A DNA stretch of 64,000 bases, from the NCBI RefSeq assembly GCF_000974425.1, contig NZ_CP010429.1:620001-684000 (forward strand), read 5' to 3'. Made by a program: the position numbers and the translations under genes. Position 1 is the first letter of the stretch; each line of letters starts with the position of its first letter. The notes below the pieces were generated by a model. That model made no database searches. It was given only the letters and a program-made list of their open reading frames with translations, and was not told the origin of the DNA. Source of the DNA: Spirosoma radiotolerans (GTDB lineage: Bacteria; Bacteroidota; Bacteroidia; Cytophagales; Spirosomataceae). Of the stretch, positions 41,792 through 51,800 are shown piece by piece.

Positions 41792-42853
41792 ATGCTCTAC
41801 GGTAAAGTATGGGTTAAAGGAATTGCAGTATCATTTCTAACTTTCATTTTTAGTTGGTTAGCTCTTGAAGGAATAGCCAGTCTTTTGTTGCACTGGAAAC
41901 AAAAGTACCAAAGGGAGGCTGAGTATAATACACAGGCAGACAAGGCCGAGCCGTTGAAAAACTCGCTCGTGTTAGTGCGAAATGACGCCTTGGGCATTGT
42001 TCGGCCGGCTCCCGGTCCGTATGAGGTAAGTTACCGCATAAAGCAACCGGCCACGGGGGGCGCCCATCTGTCTCAATCCGCGAAACAGGTGTCTATTACC
42101 TACCACATAGACAGCCTGTCGCGCCGGATTACCCCTTTTGATAACCAGCGGGCCGCTGGTAAATACGCTTTGTTTCTGGGCTGCTCGTTCACCTATGGCG
42201 AAGCGGTCTCGGATACAAGTACGATGCCCTATTATTTTGGTAAAGCAACCGGTTTTCGGCCCTACAATTACGGCGTATCAGGATATTCACCTGCCCACAT
42301 GATCGCGCTTCAGCAATCGGTGAATATGCGGAACGAGATTGCTGAAAAAGACGGAATCGCCATCTATACGTACATCGAGGATCATTTAGCCCGAGTCGCG
42401 CCCAGTACCAAATGGATTTATAATTCGAACGGATACTGGCCTTACGTTAACCCCAAAACGGTGGCCGTCGAAGGAACTTACGGAGAAAAACATCCTATCA
42501 ACCTACAGTTGATTAACGGCATGTATAAAAGCAACATCGTTAACCTCTTCAACATCAACTTTCCCCGGCGGTATAGCACCGAGCAGTATGAACAATTTGT
42601 TACGATTGTGAAAAAATCGGAGCAACTGTATCGCAATCAGTTTGGGAATGACAATTTCTACGTGGTTATTTTTCCGGCCTATCCGATGGCTCCCGAACTG
42701 CGCCAACTTTTCCAGCGCGCTCAGTTGAAAGTAATTGATTATTCGGCCTTACTTTCCTGGAAAACAACCTATGATGGGATGCATCCGGATGGAGAGGCTT
42801 ATAAGCGAGTAGCCGAAAAGCTGGCCAACGACCTGCCCATCAAGTCTATTTAA
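41792..42853 (+). CDS. Membrane-anchored SGNH/GDSL-like protein
   Basis: A 353-residue protein with one N-terminal membrane segment (VKGIAVSFLTFIFSWLALEGIASLLL) and a periplasmic SGNH-like domain. The nucleophile block is ALFLGCSFTYGEAVSD (GCS in place of the usual GDS, Ser retained), YNYGVSGYSP is block II-like, and the catalytic Asp-His pair is in YDGMHPDGEAYKRVAEKL. These enzymes deacylate or acylate surface glycans and lipids. It precedes the carbamoyltransferase by 189 bases on the same strand and probably belongs to the same module. It shares fold, but little sequence, with the second SGNH protein at 44922. Confidence 0.75.
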   Translation: MLYGKVWVKGIAVSFLTFIFSWLALEGIASLLLHWKQKYQREAEYNTQADKAEPLKNSLVLVRNDALGIVRPAPGPYEVSYRIKQPATGGAHLSQSAKQVSITYHIDSLSRRITPFDNQRAAGKYALFLGCSFTYGEAVSDTSTMPYYFGKATGFRPYNYGVSGYSPAHMIALQQSVNMRNEIAEKDGIAIYTYIEDHLARVAPSTKWIYNSNGYWPYVNPKTVAVEGTYGEKHPINLQLINGMYKSNIVNLFNINFPRRYSTEQYEQFVTIVKKSEQLYRNQFGNDNFYVVIFPAYPMAPELRQLFQRAQLKVIDYSALLSWKTTYDGMHPDGEAYKRVAEKLANDLPIKSI

Positions 42854-43042
42854 GCGCTTTATCCCTTTTTGCTTTTTCTTTGGATAAAAGGTATTGGTTG
42901 ATCGCTTTTGTTCTTTTAAGTAACTGAAATTGCGATTAATATACTCTGCTAGTGGGCCGGAAAGTAATTGGTACTGAGTCAAATGATTCGTATGCCAAAA
43001 AAAACCGTTACTTTTGGCCTTGTTTGACCAGTAACATAGTTC

Positions 43043-44905
43043 ATGACCATATTAGGCATTTCTGCTTTTTACCACGATTCAGCAGCCGCAATAATTGAAG
43101 ACGGACGTATCATTGCCGCTGCTCAGGAAGAGCGGTTTACCCGTAAAAAGCATGATCCCGGTTTCCCGGCTGAAGCCATTAAATATTGTCTCCAGTATAG
43201 TGGAGCAGACCTCAATAAGTTAGATGCTATTGTCTTTTACGACAAGCCATTGCTCAAATTCGAGCGGTTGCTCGAAACGTATTATGCGTTTGCTCCTCAG
43301 GGATTACGGTCCTTTTTGATGTCGATTCCGGTCTGGCTTAAAGAAAAGCTGTTCCTGAAGCGGCTGATCCGACAGGAGTTGGAGAAACTGGGTTATGACC
43401 CATCCCGTAAAGTAAAACTGCTTTTCCCCGAACACCATCTCTCGCATGGTGCCAGTGCCTTTTATCCGTCGCCTTACGAGCGGGCGGCCATCCTGACCAT
43501 CGACGGTGTAGGCGAATGGGCAACAGCCTCAATTGGTTTAGGCGAAGGCAAAAATATTTCCATTCTCAAGGAAATGCGGTTCCCGCATTCACTGGGCCTT
43601 TTGTATTCTGCCTTCACCTATTTTCTGGGCTTCCGGGTCAACTCCGGCGAATATAAGCTGATGGGACTGGCTCCCTATGGCGATCCAAATTCGCCTGACG
43701 TAGCCCGTTACATGGCCATTATCAAAGACAAACTGGCCGACCTTAAACCCGACGGCTCTGTCTGGCTGAATCAGGAATACTTTGATTACGCCACCGGCCT
43801 GAAAATGGTCAATGAAGCTAAATGGGCCGAGTTGTTTGGTTTTCCCAAACGTCAGCCAGAAGACGAATTATTACCTCAGCATTGTAACCTGGGTTTGGCC
43901 ATTCAGTATTTAACCGAAGAGGTGGTGCTGAATATGGGCAAAGAGGCCAAGCGCCTGACCAATGCCGATGCGCTGGTACTGGCCGGCGGGGTTGCTCTCA
44001 ACTGCGTATCGAACGGAAAGCTACAGGCATCGGGTCTGTTCAAGGATATTTTCATTCAGCCGGCCGCTGGTGATGCCGGGGGCGCGTTGGGTGCCGCACT
44101 CGCTGCCTACCATATCTATTTTGGCAAGGAGCGGATTGTCACAACCGAACGGGATGCCATGCGGGGCTCTTATCTGGGGCCAACCTTCTCTGACCTGGAT
44201 GTGGAGCTGATGGCTAAAAAATACAAAGCTGTTGCTACGCATTACACCAACTTCTCGGACTTGACCCAGGATGCCGCCAAACTGCTGGCTGAAGGAAATG
44301 TGCTGGGCTGGGTTCAGGGACAAATGGAGTTTGGACCACGGGCTCTGGGCGGCCGTAGCATTCTGGGCGACCCGCGCAACGCCGAAATGCAGAAGAAACT
44401 GAACCTCAAAATTAAGTACCGCGAATCGTTCCGGCCCTTTGCGCCGTCGGTATTAGCAGAGGATTGCGCCGAGTATTTCGACTACGATGGCATCTCGCCG
44501 TATATGCTACTCGTTCATCCGGTTGCGCAGAAGCGTCGGACACCGGTACCGGCCGATTACGCCAGCTTCCCCCTGCGTGAAAAACTTTACTACCAGCGGT
44601 CAGATTTACCCTCCATTACGCACATCGATTATTCGGCTCGTATTCAGACTGTCCATAAAGATACCAATCCCCGGTATTACGAATTGATCGATTCATTTAA
44701 GAAATTAACGGGATATGGCGTCATCGTCAATACTAGCTTCAACGTGCGTGGTGAACCAATTGTCTGTACGCCCGACGATGCCTATCGCTGTTTTATGCGT
44801 ACCGAAATGGATTATCTGGCTGTCGGTAATTACCTCTTCGATAAACGCAAACAGCCCGAATGGCAGGAAAAAGATAACTGGAAAGAAGAATTTGTTTTAG
44901 ACTAA
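43043..44905 (+). CDS. Carbamoyltransferase, NodU/CmcH/SxtI family
   Basis: A 620-residue O-carbamoyltransferase. The N-terminal TsaD-like domain starts with ILGISAFYHDSAAAIIEDGRIIAAAQEERFTRKKHDPGFP and includes LFPEHHLSHGASAFYPSPY (metal-binding His pair) and ALVLAGGVALNCVSNGKL. The C-terminal domain has FGPRALGGRSILGDPRN and VIVNTSFNVRGEPIV. The family carbamoylates sugars, antibiotics or toxins using carbamoyl phosphate and ATP. The next three genes follow at 16, 18 and 4 bases, so they form one operon. The same neighbours as sxtI in the saxitoxin cluster suggest a conserved module; here a surface glycan is the likelier acceptor. Confidence 0.93.
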   Translation: MTILGISAFYHDSAAAIIEDGRIIAAAQEERFTRKKHDPGFPAEAIKYCLQYSGADLNKLDAIVFYDKPLLKFERLLETYYAFAPQGLRSFLMSIPVWLKEKLFLKRLIRQELEKLGYDPSRKVKLLFPEHHLSHGASAFYPSPYERAAILTIDGVGEWATASIGLGEGKNISILKEMRFPHSLGLLYSAFTYFLGFRVNSGEYKLMGLAPYGDPNSPDVARYMAIIKDKLADLKPDGSVWLNQEYFDYATGLKMVNEAKWAELFGFPKRQPEDELLPQHCNLGLAIQYLTEEVVLNMGKEAKRLTNADALVLAGGVALNCVSNGKLQASGLFKDIFIQPAAGDAGGALGAALAAYHIYFGKERIVTTERDAMRGSYLGPTFSDLDVELMAKKYKAVATHYTNFSDLTQDAAKLLAEGNVLGWVQGQMEFGPRALGGRSILGDPRNAEMQKKLNLKIKYRESFRPFAPSVLAEDCAEYFDYDGISPYMLLVHPVAQKRRTPVPADYASFPLREKLYYQRSDLPSITHIDYSARIQTVHKDTNPRYYELIDSFKKLTGYGVIVNTSFNVRGEPIVCTPDDAYRCFMRTEMDYLAVGNYLFDKRKQPEWQEKDNWKEEFVLD

Positions 44906-44921
44906 CGAACGATCTGTTTTA

Positions 44922-46076
44922 ATGCAATCAAAACTTGTTTCCAGTGCCATTCGCCTGTTTCTGCTGGGGTTTTTAACTTTCTTTGTTTTCTACGGCGACC
45001 ATTTCGGGGTAAGTTTCGACTATCCTCACAAAGGGTTATTCGACAACATATACGTTCGTCTGATCAAGTGCTGTCTGTTTCTGTTGCTGACTATCGAGCT
45101 GTTGCGTGTGTATTACTACGGTGTTGTCAAAAACCCGAATCCACCTAAATTACTCGGTAACGTCGCCACTTTGTTTGTGCCCCTGATTGTGCTGATGTTC
45201 TTTGTCGAGATGGCATTTATGTTCATTTCGCAAAGCCAGGAAGGCGGACTTACGCTGGCGTCGCATATCTGGTTTGAACGCTACTGGCCGCCCATGACGG
45301 GCGATTACCGCGACGCACCCAAAACCGATACGCTGGGGAAAAAGAAAGTATTTATCGTCGGTGATTCGTTCAGCGCGGGACACGGTTTGAAAACCGCCGA
45401 AGAGCGTTACGGCAATATTCTGGGCGAAAAGTTGGGTACCAAACAATACGTGACCTACAACCTCGGCATATCCGGTTCTGACACCCGCGATGAATATGCC
45501 CGGCTGTTGAAGTTTGGGAAAACGCCCGATATACTGATTTTACAGTATTTTCCAAACGATATCGAAAAAGTGGCGCTGGAGCATGGCCTGATCCCGCAGG
45601 GATTTAGACCTTATTCCGATCTGCCCCGCTATATTCAGTCGCTGTTCATGCGGTCGTATCTGCTAAATTACCTGTACTGGCAGTTTCCGCACGGTAACTT
45701 TGCCCCGTTTGATGTGTATGCCCGGACGGCTTATGGCACACCGGCAATCATCAACGACCACCTGAGTGATCTCACAAAGTTTATTACCTACGCCAAAGAA
45801 CACAATTGCCGTTTCTACGTGGTTATGTTCCCGTTTTCGCACAACATCGAGAAAACAGCTGAGTATGTTAAGCCGGTTGTGAATCTTTTTCAGACCAACA
45901 ACGTACCGATGCTAGACGTAGGAAAACTAATGGTCGATATTGCCCCCAAGGATCGGGTTGTGGGCCGAAATGATGGCCATGCCAGTTCGATTGTAAACCA
46001 ACGGGTAGGCGATGCGCTATTCAAATTGGTACAATCGAATCCAGGAACGGGTCAACTGGTAACTAGTATTAAGTAA
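44922..46076 (+). CDS. Multi-spanning SGNH/GDSL hydrolase-like protein
   Basis: A 384-residue membrane protein. Three hydrophobic segments (about 10-25, 45-66 and 80-103) precede an extracytoplasmic SGNH domain. The nucleophile is in KVFIVGDSFSAGHGLKTAEERY (GDS), YNLGISGSDTRDEYARLL is block II, ILQYFPNDIEK block III-like (N in FPND), and RNDGHASSIVNQRVGDAL ends with the Asp-x-x-His region. It lies 16 bases after the carbamoyltransferase and 18 before the DUF5989 gene. A GDSL-lipase (SxtL) also accompanies the carbamoyltransferase in the saxitoxin cluster. A role in acyl removal or transfer on the carbamoylated product is inference. Confidence 0.82.
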   Translation: MQSKLVSSAIRLFLLGFLTFFVFYGDHFGVSFDYPHKGLFDNIYVRLIKCCLFLLLTIELLRVYYYGVVKNPNPPKLLGNVATLFVPLIVLMFFVEMAFMFISQSQEGGLTLASHIWFERYWPPMTGDYRDAPKTDTLGKKKVFIVGDSFSAGHGLKTAEERYGNILGEKLGTKQYVTYNLGISGSDTRDEYARLLKFGKTPDILILQYFPNDIEKVALEHGLIPQGFRPYSDLPRYIQSLFMRSYLLNYLYWQFPHGNFAPFDVYARTAYGTPAIINDHLSDLTKFITYAKEHNCRFYVVMFPFSHNIEKTAEYVKPVVNLFQTNNVPMLDVGKLMVDIAPKDRVVGRNDGHASSIVNQRVGDALFKLVQSNPGTGQLVTSIK

Positions 46077-46094
46077 GTAAACTCAAATAAATGT

Positions 46095-46244
46095 ATGGAA
46101 TTCTTACAGGATATTTTTAAGTTCATGAAGCAGCGCAAGAAATGGTGGCTGGCTCCAATGATTATTCTGTTGCTGCTCATTGGGGTTCTGATCGTCATTG
46201 GCGGTGGTTCGGCGGTAGCTCCGTTTATCTACACATTGTTCTAA
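46095..46244 (+). CDS. DUF5989-like small membrane protein (SxtK-like)
   Basis: A 49-residue protein: a charged amphipathic start (MEFLQDIFKFMKQRKKWW), then one membrane helix rich in Leu/Ile/Val and a Gly-Gly-Gly-Ser-Ala-Val-Ala-Pro-Phe end. This pattern matches the DUF5989 family of short proteins found beside carbamoyltransferases. It starts 18 bases after the SGNH gene and stops four bases before the SxtJ-like gene. Context and the conserved KKWWLAP pattern make it a real gene. Function is unknown; a small subunit that recruits the carbamoyltransferase to the membrane is possible. Confidence 0.82.
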   Translation: MEFLQDIFKFMKQRKKWWLAPMIILLLLIGVLIVIGGGSAVAPFIYTLF

Positions 46245-46248
46245 ACAC

Positions 46249-46611
46249 ATGGATATTACCGAAAAAGTAAAAGCCCAGCTCGTTATCGTAACTGGGTTGG
46301 TAGTGCTGTATTTTATAACCAAGTCGCCCTGGTTTCTGTATGGAGCTGCGGCTGTAGGGGTGCTGAGTCTGGCTGTTCCGGCCGTCGGTGACCTTATCGT
46401 AAAAGCGTGGTTCAAACTGGCTGAGGTGTTGGGAAATATAAACGGCAAAATCATTTTGTCGGTACTGTTTTTTGTCTTTCTGTTTCCCATCGCCCTGTTG
46501 TATCGCATGACGGCCAAGAATCCGCTGGCAATCAAACGCACCGGCAACACGTCGTTTTATACCGAGCGTAACCATCTGTATACGAAAGAGGATATGGAAG
46601 ACGCCTGGTAA
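46249..46611 (+). CDS. SxtJ-family membrane protein
   Basis: A 120-residue protein with about three hydrophobic segments (roughly 10-27, 32-48 and 68-87) and a conserved C-terminal tail LLYRMTAKNPLAIKR then SFYTERNHLYTKEDMEDAW. The length, topology and ending identify the SxtJ family, named from the saxitoxin cluster and usually encoded with a carbamoyltransferase and a DUF5989 protein. It is the last gene of the operon and is followed by a terminator at 46635-46668. Its biochemical role is unknown. Confidence 0.85.
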   Translation: MDITEKVKAQLVIVTGLVVLYFITKSPWFLYGAAAVGVLSLAVPAVGDLIVKAWFKLAEVLGNINGKIILSVLFFVFLFPIALLYRMTAKNPLAIKRTGNTSFYTERNHLYTKEDMEDAW

Positions 46612-46634
46612 TTACGAAGAAGCGTATATTGATT

Positions 46635-46668
46635 TCGGGCGTCTCGATTGTCGGGGTGCCCGATTTTT
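46635..46668 (+). terminator. Terminator after the carbamoylation operon
   Basis: TCGGGC (46635-46640) pairs with GCCCGA (46658-46663) with partial pairing inside, followed by a T-run. It lies 23 bases past the SxtJ-like stop. Confidence 0.55.
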
Positions 46669-46680
46669 TGTTTAATTTTG
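46648..46680 (+). promoter_or_regulatory. metH promoter
   Basis: TTG (46648-46650), 22 bases, TAATTTTG (46673-46680). The predicted start, about six bases further on, falls right at the first base pairs of the SAM riboswitch. Confidence 0.6.
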
Positions 46681-46686
46681 TGTAGG

Positions 46687-46790
46687 CTTATCCAGAAAGA
46701 CGGAGGGAACGGACCCGATGATGTCTTGGCAACCAACCACCCCAAGGAAATGGTGCCAATTTCCTCCCGCTTTATAGCGGGATAGATAAG
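46687..46790 (+). ncRNA. SAM-I (S-box) riboswitch
   Basis: The sequence has the S-box core: P1 CTTATC (46687-46692) closing with GATAAG (46785-46790), then AGA..GGAGGGAACGGACCCGATGA, CTTGGCAACC and the P3 and P4 arms (GGAAATGGTGCCAATTTCC and CCCGCTTTATAGCGGG). The ligand is S-adenosylmethionine. It lies about 100 bases before metH. I see no classical terminator between it and the gene, so control may be at translation initiation. Confidence 0.9.
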
Positions 46791-46898
46791 TTAGCTCTGC
46801 GCTATCTGTCTGGCTGTATCTAAGCTGTTTTGTTCATTGGATTTTTTTTAGGGTATCAACTGTTGGTACACTACGAATCATGCCTTCTATTACTGCCT

Positions 46899-49800
46899 TT
46901 GAAAACGATACACGAACTTCTTCACGAACGTATCCTTGTCCTCGATGGGGCAATGGGAACGATGATTCAACGGTATAACCTGACGGATGGCGACTATCGG
47001 GGCGAGCGATTCCGGGATTGGCCGCATGACCTGAAGGGAAATAATGACCTGCTGTCGTTGACTCGACCCGATATCATTCAGGCGATTCACAAACAGTACC
47101 TCGAAGCCGGTTCTGACATTATTGAAACCAATACCTTCAGTGCTACGTCCATCGCTATGGCCGATTACCACATGGAGGAACTGGCCTACGAGCTCAACTA
47201 TGAGTCGGCCCGGCTGGCTAAAGAGGTAGCGGTTGAGATGACCGGGCAGCAACCCGACAAACCACGTTTTGTGGCCGGGGCCATGGGGCCAACCAACCGG
47301 ACGGCGTCACTGTCGCCCGATGTAAACAACCCCGCTTACCGTGCCATTACGTTCGATGGTCTGGTGAATGCATATTATGAACAGGTCAGTGGGTTGGTTG
47401 ATGGCGGTTCGGATCTGCTGCTCGTCGAAACCATCTTTGATACACTCAATGCGAAGGCGGCTATGTTCGCCATCGATAAGTATTTCAACTTAAATCCGCA
47501 GAAGACGGCCCTTCCGATCATGATCTCGGGCACCATTACGGATGCCAGTGGTCGGACCTTATCGGGGCAAACAACGGAAGCCTTTTTGTATTCTGTTTCG
47601 CATTTGCCGCTGCTTAGCGTAGGACTGAACTGTGCGCTGGGAGCAGCTCTGATGCGGCCGTATATACAAACGCTTTCCAGAGAAGCACCTTTCTTCACGT
47701 CAGCTTACCCAAATGCGGGCTTGCCCAACGAATTTGGAGAGTATGACGAAACGCCGGATATGATGGCGTCACAAATCGAAGATTTTATTAAAAGTAGCTT
47801 TGTCAACATCGTTGGGGGGTGCTGCGGCTCAACGCCCGATCACATTCGGGCTATTGCCACTGTAGCCGCCAAATACCCACCCCGGCAGTTACCGGAGCCG
47901 GAGCCTTATCAGAAATTGAGTGGGCTGGAGCCGCTAAAAATTACGGAGCAGACCAACTTTCTGAACGTTGGCGAGCGAACCAACGTAACGGGTTCCAAGA
48001 AATTTGCCCGGCTCATTAAAGAAGGGAACTTCGATGAAGCCCTCAGCATTGCCCGAGGGCAGGTTGAGGGGGGCGCTCAGGTGATTGACATCAACATGGA
48101 TGAAGGCATGTTGGATTCGGTGGAGGCCATGACCACGTTCCTGAACCTGATTGCCGCCGAACCTGATATTGCCCGTGTGCCCATCATGGTCGATTCGTCC
48201 AAATGGGAAGTCATTGAAGCGGGTCTGAAGTGCGTTCAGGGGAAAGCGATTGTCAACTCCATTTCGCTCAAAGAAGGCGAAGAGGCCTTCATTGAACGGG
48301 CTCAGTTGGTGAAGCGCTATGGGGCCGCTGCTGTTGTGATGGCCTTCGACGAAAGTGGCCAGGCCGACTCCTATGAACGGCGTATCCAAATTTGCGAACG
48401 CGCTTATCGGATCTTGGTCGACAAGGTTCAGTTTGCTCCGCAGGACATTATTTTCGATCCCAATATCCTGACCGTTGCCACGGGTATCGAAGAGCATAAT
48501 AACTATGCGGTTGATTTCATCAATGCTACTCGGTGGATTAAGCAGAACCTGCCGCTGGCTAAAGTAAGCGGTGGTGTATCGAATATTTCGTTCAGCTTCC
48601 GGGGCAATGATGTTGTCCGGGAAGCCATGCACTCGGCCTTTCTGTACCATGCCATCCGGGCGGGTATGGACATGGGCATCGTGAATGCGGGCCAGTTGGA
48701 AGTATACGATAGCATTCCTAAAGAACTGCTGGAGCGTTGTGAAGACGTATTGCTCAATCGCCGGGAGGATGCCACCGAGCGCCTGGTCGAGTTTGCCGAA
48801 ACGGTGAAAGCGAAAGGGAAAGAGATAGTACAGGATGAAAGCTGGCGGCTCGAACCCGTTCGCGAACGGCTGAAACATGCACTGATTAAAGGAATCACAG
48901 ATTATATTGATCAGGACGTAGAAGAAGTCCGCCTACAGGTCGAACGGCCGCTACACGTCATTGAAGGGCCGCTCATGGATGGTATGAGCATTGTGGGCGA
49001 TCTGTTTGGCGCGGGCAAGATGTTCCTTCCGCAGGTTGTTAAATCGGCACGGGTGATGAAAAAAGCGGTCGCTTACCTAACGCCATTTATCGAAGCGGAA
49101 AAGTCGGGCGCGGGGTCCTCTTCTGCCGGGAAAATCCTGCTGGCAACCGTTAAAGGCGATGTGCACGACATTGGTAAAAACATTGTTGGCGTGGTACTGG
49201 GCTGTAATAATTACGAAATCATTGACCTTGGGGTCATGGTGCCTACCCAGAAAATTCTGGATGCCGCCCGCGAACACAATGTCGATATTATTGGGTTAAG
49301 CGGCCTGATTACACCGTCGCTGGACGAAATGGTTGGGGTCGCTAAGGAGATGGAACGGCAGGGTTTCACCATGCCCCTGCTGATTGGTGGCGCTACCACA
49401 TCGCGCATTCATACCGCGGTTAAAATTGATCCACATTACTCAGGGCCGGTGGTCCATGTGTTGGATGCCAGCCGGAGCGTGCCCGTTGCCGGCAAACTCG
49501 TTAGTGAAACCGATGGCACGCGGGAAAAAATCTTCACGGAAATCAAAGCTGAATACGTCAAACTTCGCGATGACCATGCGAAGCGGCAAAAAGAGAAGGC
49601 TAGTCTGACCATTTCGAAAGCGCGGGAGAATCGTACGAAAATAGACTGGACGACCTTCGAGCCAACCAAGCCAGCCTTCCTGGGCAATCGGTATTTTGAC
49701 GATTACGACATTGCCGAACTGGCCAATTATATTGACTGGACACCGTTTTTTCAGACGTGGCAGTTGCATGGAAAATACCCCGCTATTTTTGACGACGCTA

Positions 49801-50684
49801 TTGTTGGCAAAGAAGCGAAGCAGTTGTTTGACGATGCCAATCAGCTTTTGCAGGAAATCATCGATAAGAAGTTGTTAAAGGCTAAAGCGGTGGTTGGATT
49901 CTATCCCGCTAACTCGGCCGACGATGATGTGCTGTTACACGACTTCGAAGAGTACACTCGCGACGTTCCCTGCGAACGGCATGGCTCTCACCAGCATATC
50001 GAGTATAAAATCAGCAAAGCGCAGTCTCAAACGGCAGTGAGTCCGGCTGGTGAGTTAATTTACGACACAAAGACGGTGCTTCATTTCCTGCGTCAGCAAA
50101 ATCAAAAAGCACCGGGTTTGCCGAACTACTGCCTGGCAGACTTTATTGCTCCCCTGGAAAGTGGTCGGGAAGATTACATCGGCGGATTTGCCGTAACGGC
50201 TGGAATCGGCATCGAAGCTCTGCTCGACAAATACGAGCGTGACCATGACGATTACAACAGCATTATGGTAAAAGCCATTGCCGACCGGCTGGCCGAGGCC
50301 TTTGCTGAACGGATGCACGAGCGCGTTCGGAAAGAATTCTGGCCGTATGCAACCGACGAGAATCTGGCCAATGAGCAATTGATCAAGGAAGCGTACCAAG
50401 GAATCCGGCCCGCGCCGGGCTATCCCGCTTGCCCCGATCATACGGAAAAGCAAACCTTATTTGATCTATTGGATGCCAATAAAATAGATATTGAACTGAC
50501 CGAAAGTTACGCCATGTATCCGGCTTCGTCGGTGAGCGGTTTCTATTTCTCAAACCCCGAATCGAAGTATTTTGCCGTTGGGAAAATCAACAAAGATCAG
50601 GTACTGGACTATGCACAACGGAAAAATAGGCCTGTCGAAGAGATTGAAAAATGGCTTAGCCCAGTGCTGAGTTATGATGTGTAG
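46899..50684 (+). CDS. metH: Cobalamin-dependent methionine synthase
   Basis: A 1261-residue MetH that methylates homocysteine with methyltetrahydrofolate via methylcobalamin. The homocysteine domain has [21 protein letters not shown], a zinc Cys in GLNCALG and [11 protein letters not shown]; the folate domain has [18 protein letters not shown]. The cobalamin domain has [16 protein letters not shown] (axial His) and [15 protein letters not shown], and the AdoMet reactivation domain has [15 protein letters not shown]. All domains are complete. No in-frame ATG precedes the conserved start; TTG 46899 ([20 protein letters not shown]) is preferred, and the frame is open to a TTG at 46830. An ATG at 46880 is in another frame. 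The SAM-I riboswitch upstream should repress it when SAM is plentiful. Confidence 0.94.
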   Translation: MKTIHELLHERILVLDGAMGTMIQRYNLTDGDYRGERFRDWPHDLKGNNDLLSLTRPDIIQAIHKQYLEAGSDIIETNTFSATSIAMADYHMEELAYELNYESARLAKEVAVEMTGQQPDKPRFVAGAMGPTNRTASLSPDVNNPAYRAITFDGLVNAYYEQVSGLVDGGSDLLLVETIFDTLNAKAAMFAIDKYFNLNPQKTALPIMISGTITDASGRTLSGQTTEAFLYSVSHLPLLSVGLNCALGAALMRPYIQTLSREAPFFTSAYPNAGLPNEFGEYDETPDMMASQIEDFIKSSFVNIVGGCCGSTPDHIRAIATVAAKYPPRQLPEPEPYQKLSGLEPLKITEQTNFLNVGERTNVTGSKKFARLIKEGNFDEALSIARGQVEGGAQVIDINMDEGMLDSVEAMTTFLNLIAAEPDIARVPIMVDSSKWEVIEAGLKCVQGKAIVNSISLKEGEEAFIERAQLVKRYGAAAVVMAFDESGQADSYERRIQICERAYRILVDKVQFAPQDIIFDPNILTVATGIEEHNNYAVDFINATRWIKQNLPLAKVSGGVSNISFSFRGNDVVREAMHSAFLYHAIRAGMDMGIVNAGQLEVYDSIPKELLERCEDVLLNRREDATERLVEFAETVKAKGKEIVQDESWRLEPVRERLKHALIKGITDYIDQDVEEVRLQVERPLHVIEGPLMDGMSIVGDLFGAGKMFLPQVVKSARVMKKAVAYLTPFIEAEKSGAGSSSAGKILLATVKGDVHDIGKNIVGVVLGCNNYEIIDLGVMVPTQKILDAAREHNVDIIGLSGLITPSLDEMVGVAKEMERQGFTMPLLIGGATTSRIHTAVKIDPHYSGPVVHVLDASRSVPVAGKLVSETDGTREKIFTEIKAEYVKLRDDHAKRQKEKASLTISKARENRTKIDWTTFEPTKPAFLGNRYFDDYDIAELANYIDWTPFFQTWQLHGKYPAIFDDAIVGKEAKQLFDDANQLLQEIIDKKLLKAKAVVGFYPANSADDDVLLHDFEEYTRDVPCERHGSHQHIEYKISKAQSQTAVSPAGELIYDTKTVLHFLRQQNQKAPGLPNYCLADFIAPLESGREDYIGGFAVTAGIGIEALLDKYERDHDDYNSIMVKAIADRLAEAFAERMHERVRKEFWPYATDENLANEQLIKEAYQGIRPAPGYPACPDHTEKQTLFDLLDANKIDIELTESYAMYPASSVSGFYFSNPESKYFAVGKINKDQVLDYAQRKNRPVEEIEKWLSPVLSYDV

Positions 50685-50771
50685 GGCTTACTAGCCCGAC
50701 AAGTGAAAAGATGGTTGTGCAAGCGACCATCTTTTTTGTTATTAACTTTAGCGTGTAATCGTCAACTGCAC

Positions 50772-51800
50772 ATGGATCACTTTATTGACCATATCGAAAT
50801 CCGTAATTTCAAGTCCATTCGGGAGCTAAACGTAAGTGGGTTCAAGCGCATCAATTTATTTATTGGTAGACCGAATGTTGGTAAGTCTAATATTCTGGAA
50901 GCGTTATCGCTGTTTAGTTTTTCTTGGAGCAAGTTGACTGACATAATTCGCGTTGAGAATCTACGCGAGCTTCACTACAACGGTGAGGTCAATGAAAAAG
51001 TAGTTGTAAGCATAAAAAGAGAGGTTAGTAAAGACTTTGTAGAGACTTGTGAATTAGTATTTCTAAGGTCGATGGGAATAACCACCGTTGGCTTATCAAG
51101 AAAGAGTACTTCTCAGCCAGATAACATTCACATCAATGATAAGTCGGCCTATCAAATCAACGATAAATTTGATGTGTTTAAGCCCAGTGGCTTTAATGCT
51201 ATCTTTATTGACGAGATAAAGAAATACACGTTTAAGTCAGATGTTAAGCTTTTTGAGAAGCATGTGTCATTTCTATTACCACCCTTTGGAAATAATATCT
51301 TGTATGTGCTAGAGTTGATGCCTAAGTTACGAAAACAATTTGCCCAATGGTTCCGGCAATACGGTTTACGTTTAGTATTAGATACTGCAAGTCAATCTTT
51401 AAAAATACAAAAAGAGAAAGGGGATGATGAGGTTTTCCAGCTGCCCTACTCATCTGTAGCCGATACGTTACAACGGATCATTTTCTATAAAACGGCCGTT
51501 GCTTCCAATGAAAATTCAGTGTTGCTGTTTGAAGAACCAGAGGCTCATGCTTATCCTCCGTACATTGTTGAATTTACGCAGGAAGTTATTAAGTCAGAGA
51601 CAAATCAATTCTTCATTGTTACCCATAGCCCATTGATAGTCAATGATTTCCTGGAGGGAGCTATCGATGATCTGGCTATTTTTATGGTGGATTTCAAAGA
51701 TGGGCAAACGGTAGCAAAACCACTAACTAGGGATGAAATCCAAGACGTACATAAGTATGGCGTCGATTTGTTTTTCAATAATGAAGCCTATTTGAGCTAA
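50772..51800 (+). CDS. AAA15/OLD-like ATPase of a two-gene cassette
   Basis: A 342-residue ABC-type ATPase of the AAA15/OLD-like (AAA_21) group. IEIRNFKSIRELNVSGFKRINLFIGRPNVGKSNILEAL holds Walker A (GRPNVGKS, 32-39); SVLLFEEPEAHAYP (about 249-262) is Walker B, FFIVTHSPLIVNDFL the switch histidine, and LPYSSVADTLQRIIF the degenerate signature. There is no fused TOPRIM domain as in full-length OLD; the next gene may supply it. The genes overlap by one base (TAATG). Codon and base use are visibly AT-richer than in metH (38% GC in a sampled 60-base line against 53%), suggesting acquisition by transfer. Gene pairs of this type are often phage-defence systems; that role is inferred. Confidence 0.8.
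   Translation: MDHFIDHIEIRNFKSIRELNVSGFKRINLFIGRPNVGKSNILEALSLFSFSWSKLTDIIRVENLRELHYNGEVNEKVVVSIKREVSKDFVETCELVFLRSMGITTVGLSRKSTSQPDNIHINDKSAYQINDKFDVFKPSGFNAIFIDEIKKYTFKSDVKLFEKHVSFLLPPFGNNILYVLELMPKLRKQFAQWFRQYGLRLVLDTASQSLKIQKEKGDDEVFQLPYSSVADTLQRIIFYKTAVASNENSVLLFEEPEAHAYPPYIVEFTQEVIKSETNQFFIVTHSPLIVNDFLEGAIDDLAIFMVDFKDGQTVAKPLTRDEIQDVHKYGVDLFFNNEAYLS

Noticed and set aside
43043..46611. Saxitoxin or other toxin biosynthetic cluster
   Set aside because: Only the carbamoylation-type genes are present; there is no SxtA-like PKS, amidinotransferase, dioxygenase or other tailoring gene in the window.
46880..46960. ATG at 46880 as metH start
   Set aside because: It is in a different frame from metH; using it would require a frameshift within 20 codons, for which there is no evidence. 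The in-frame TTG at 46899 fits better.
47934..48878. 314-codon antisense frame inside metH
   Set aside because: It lies wholly within conserved metH domains and shows no family features of its own.
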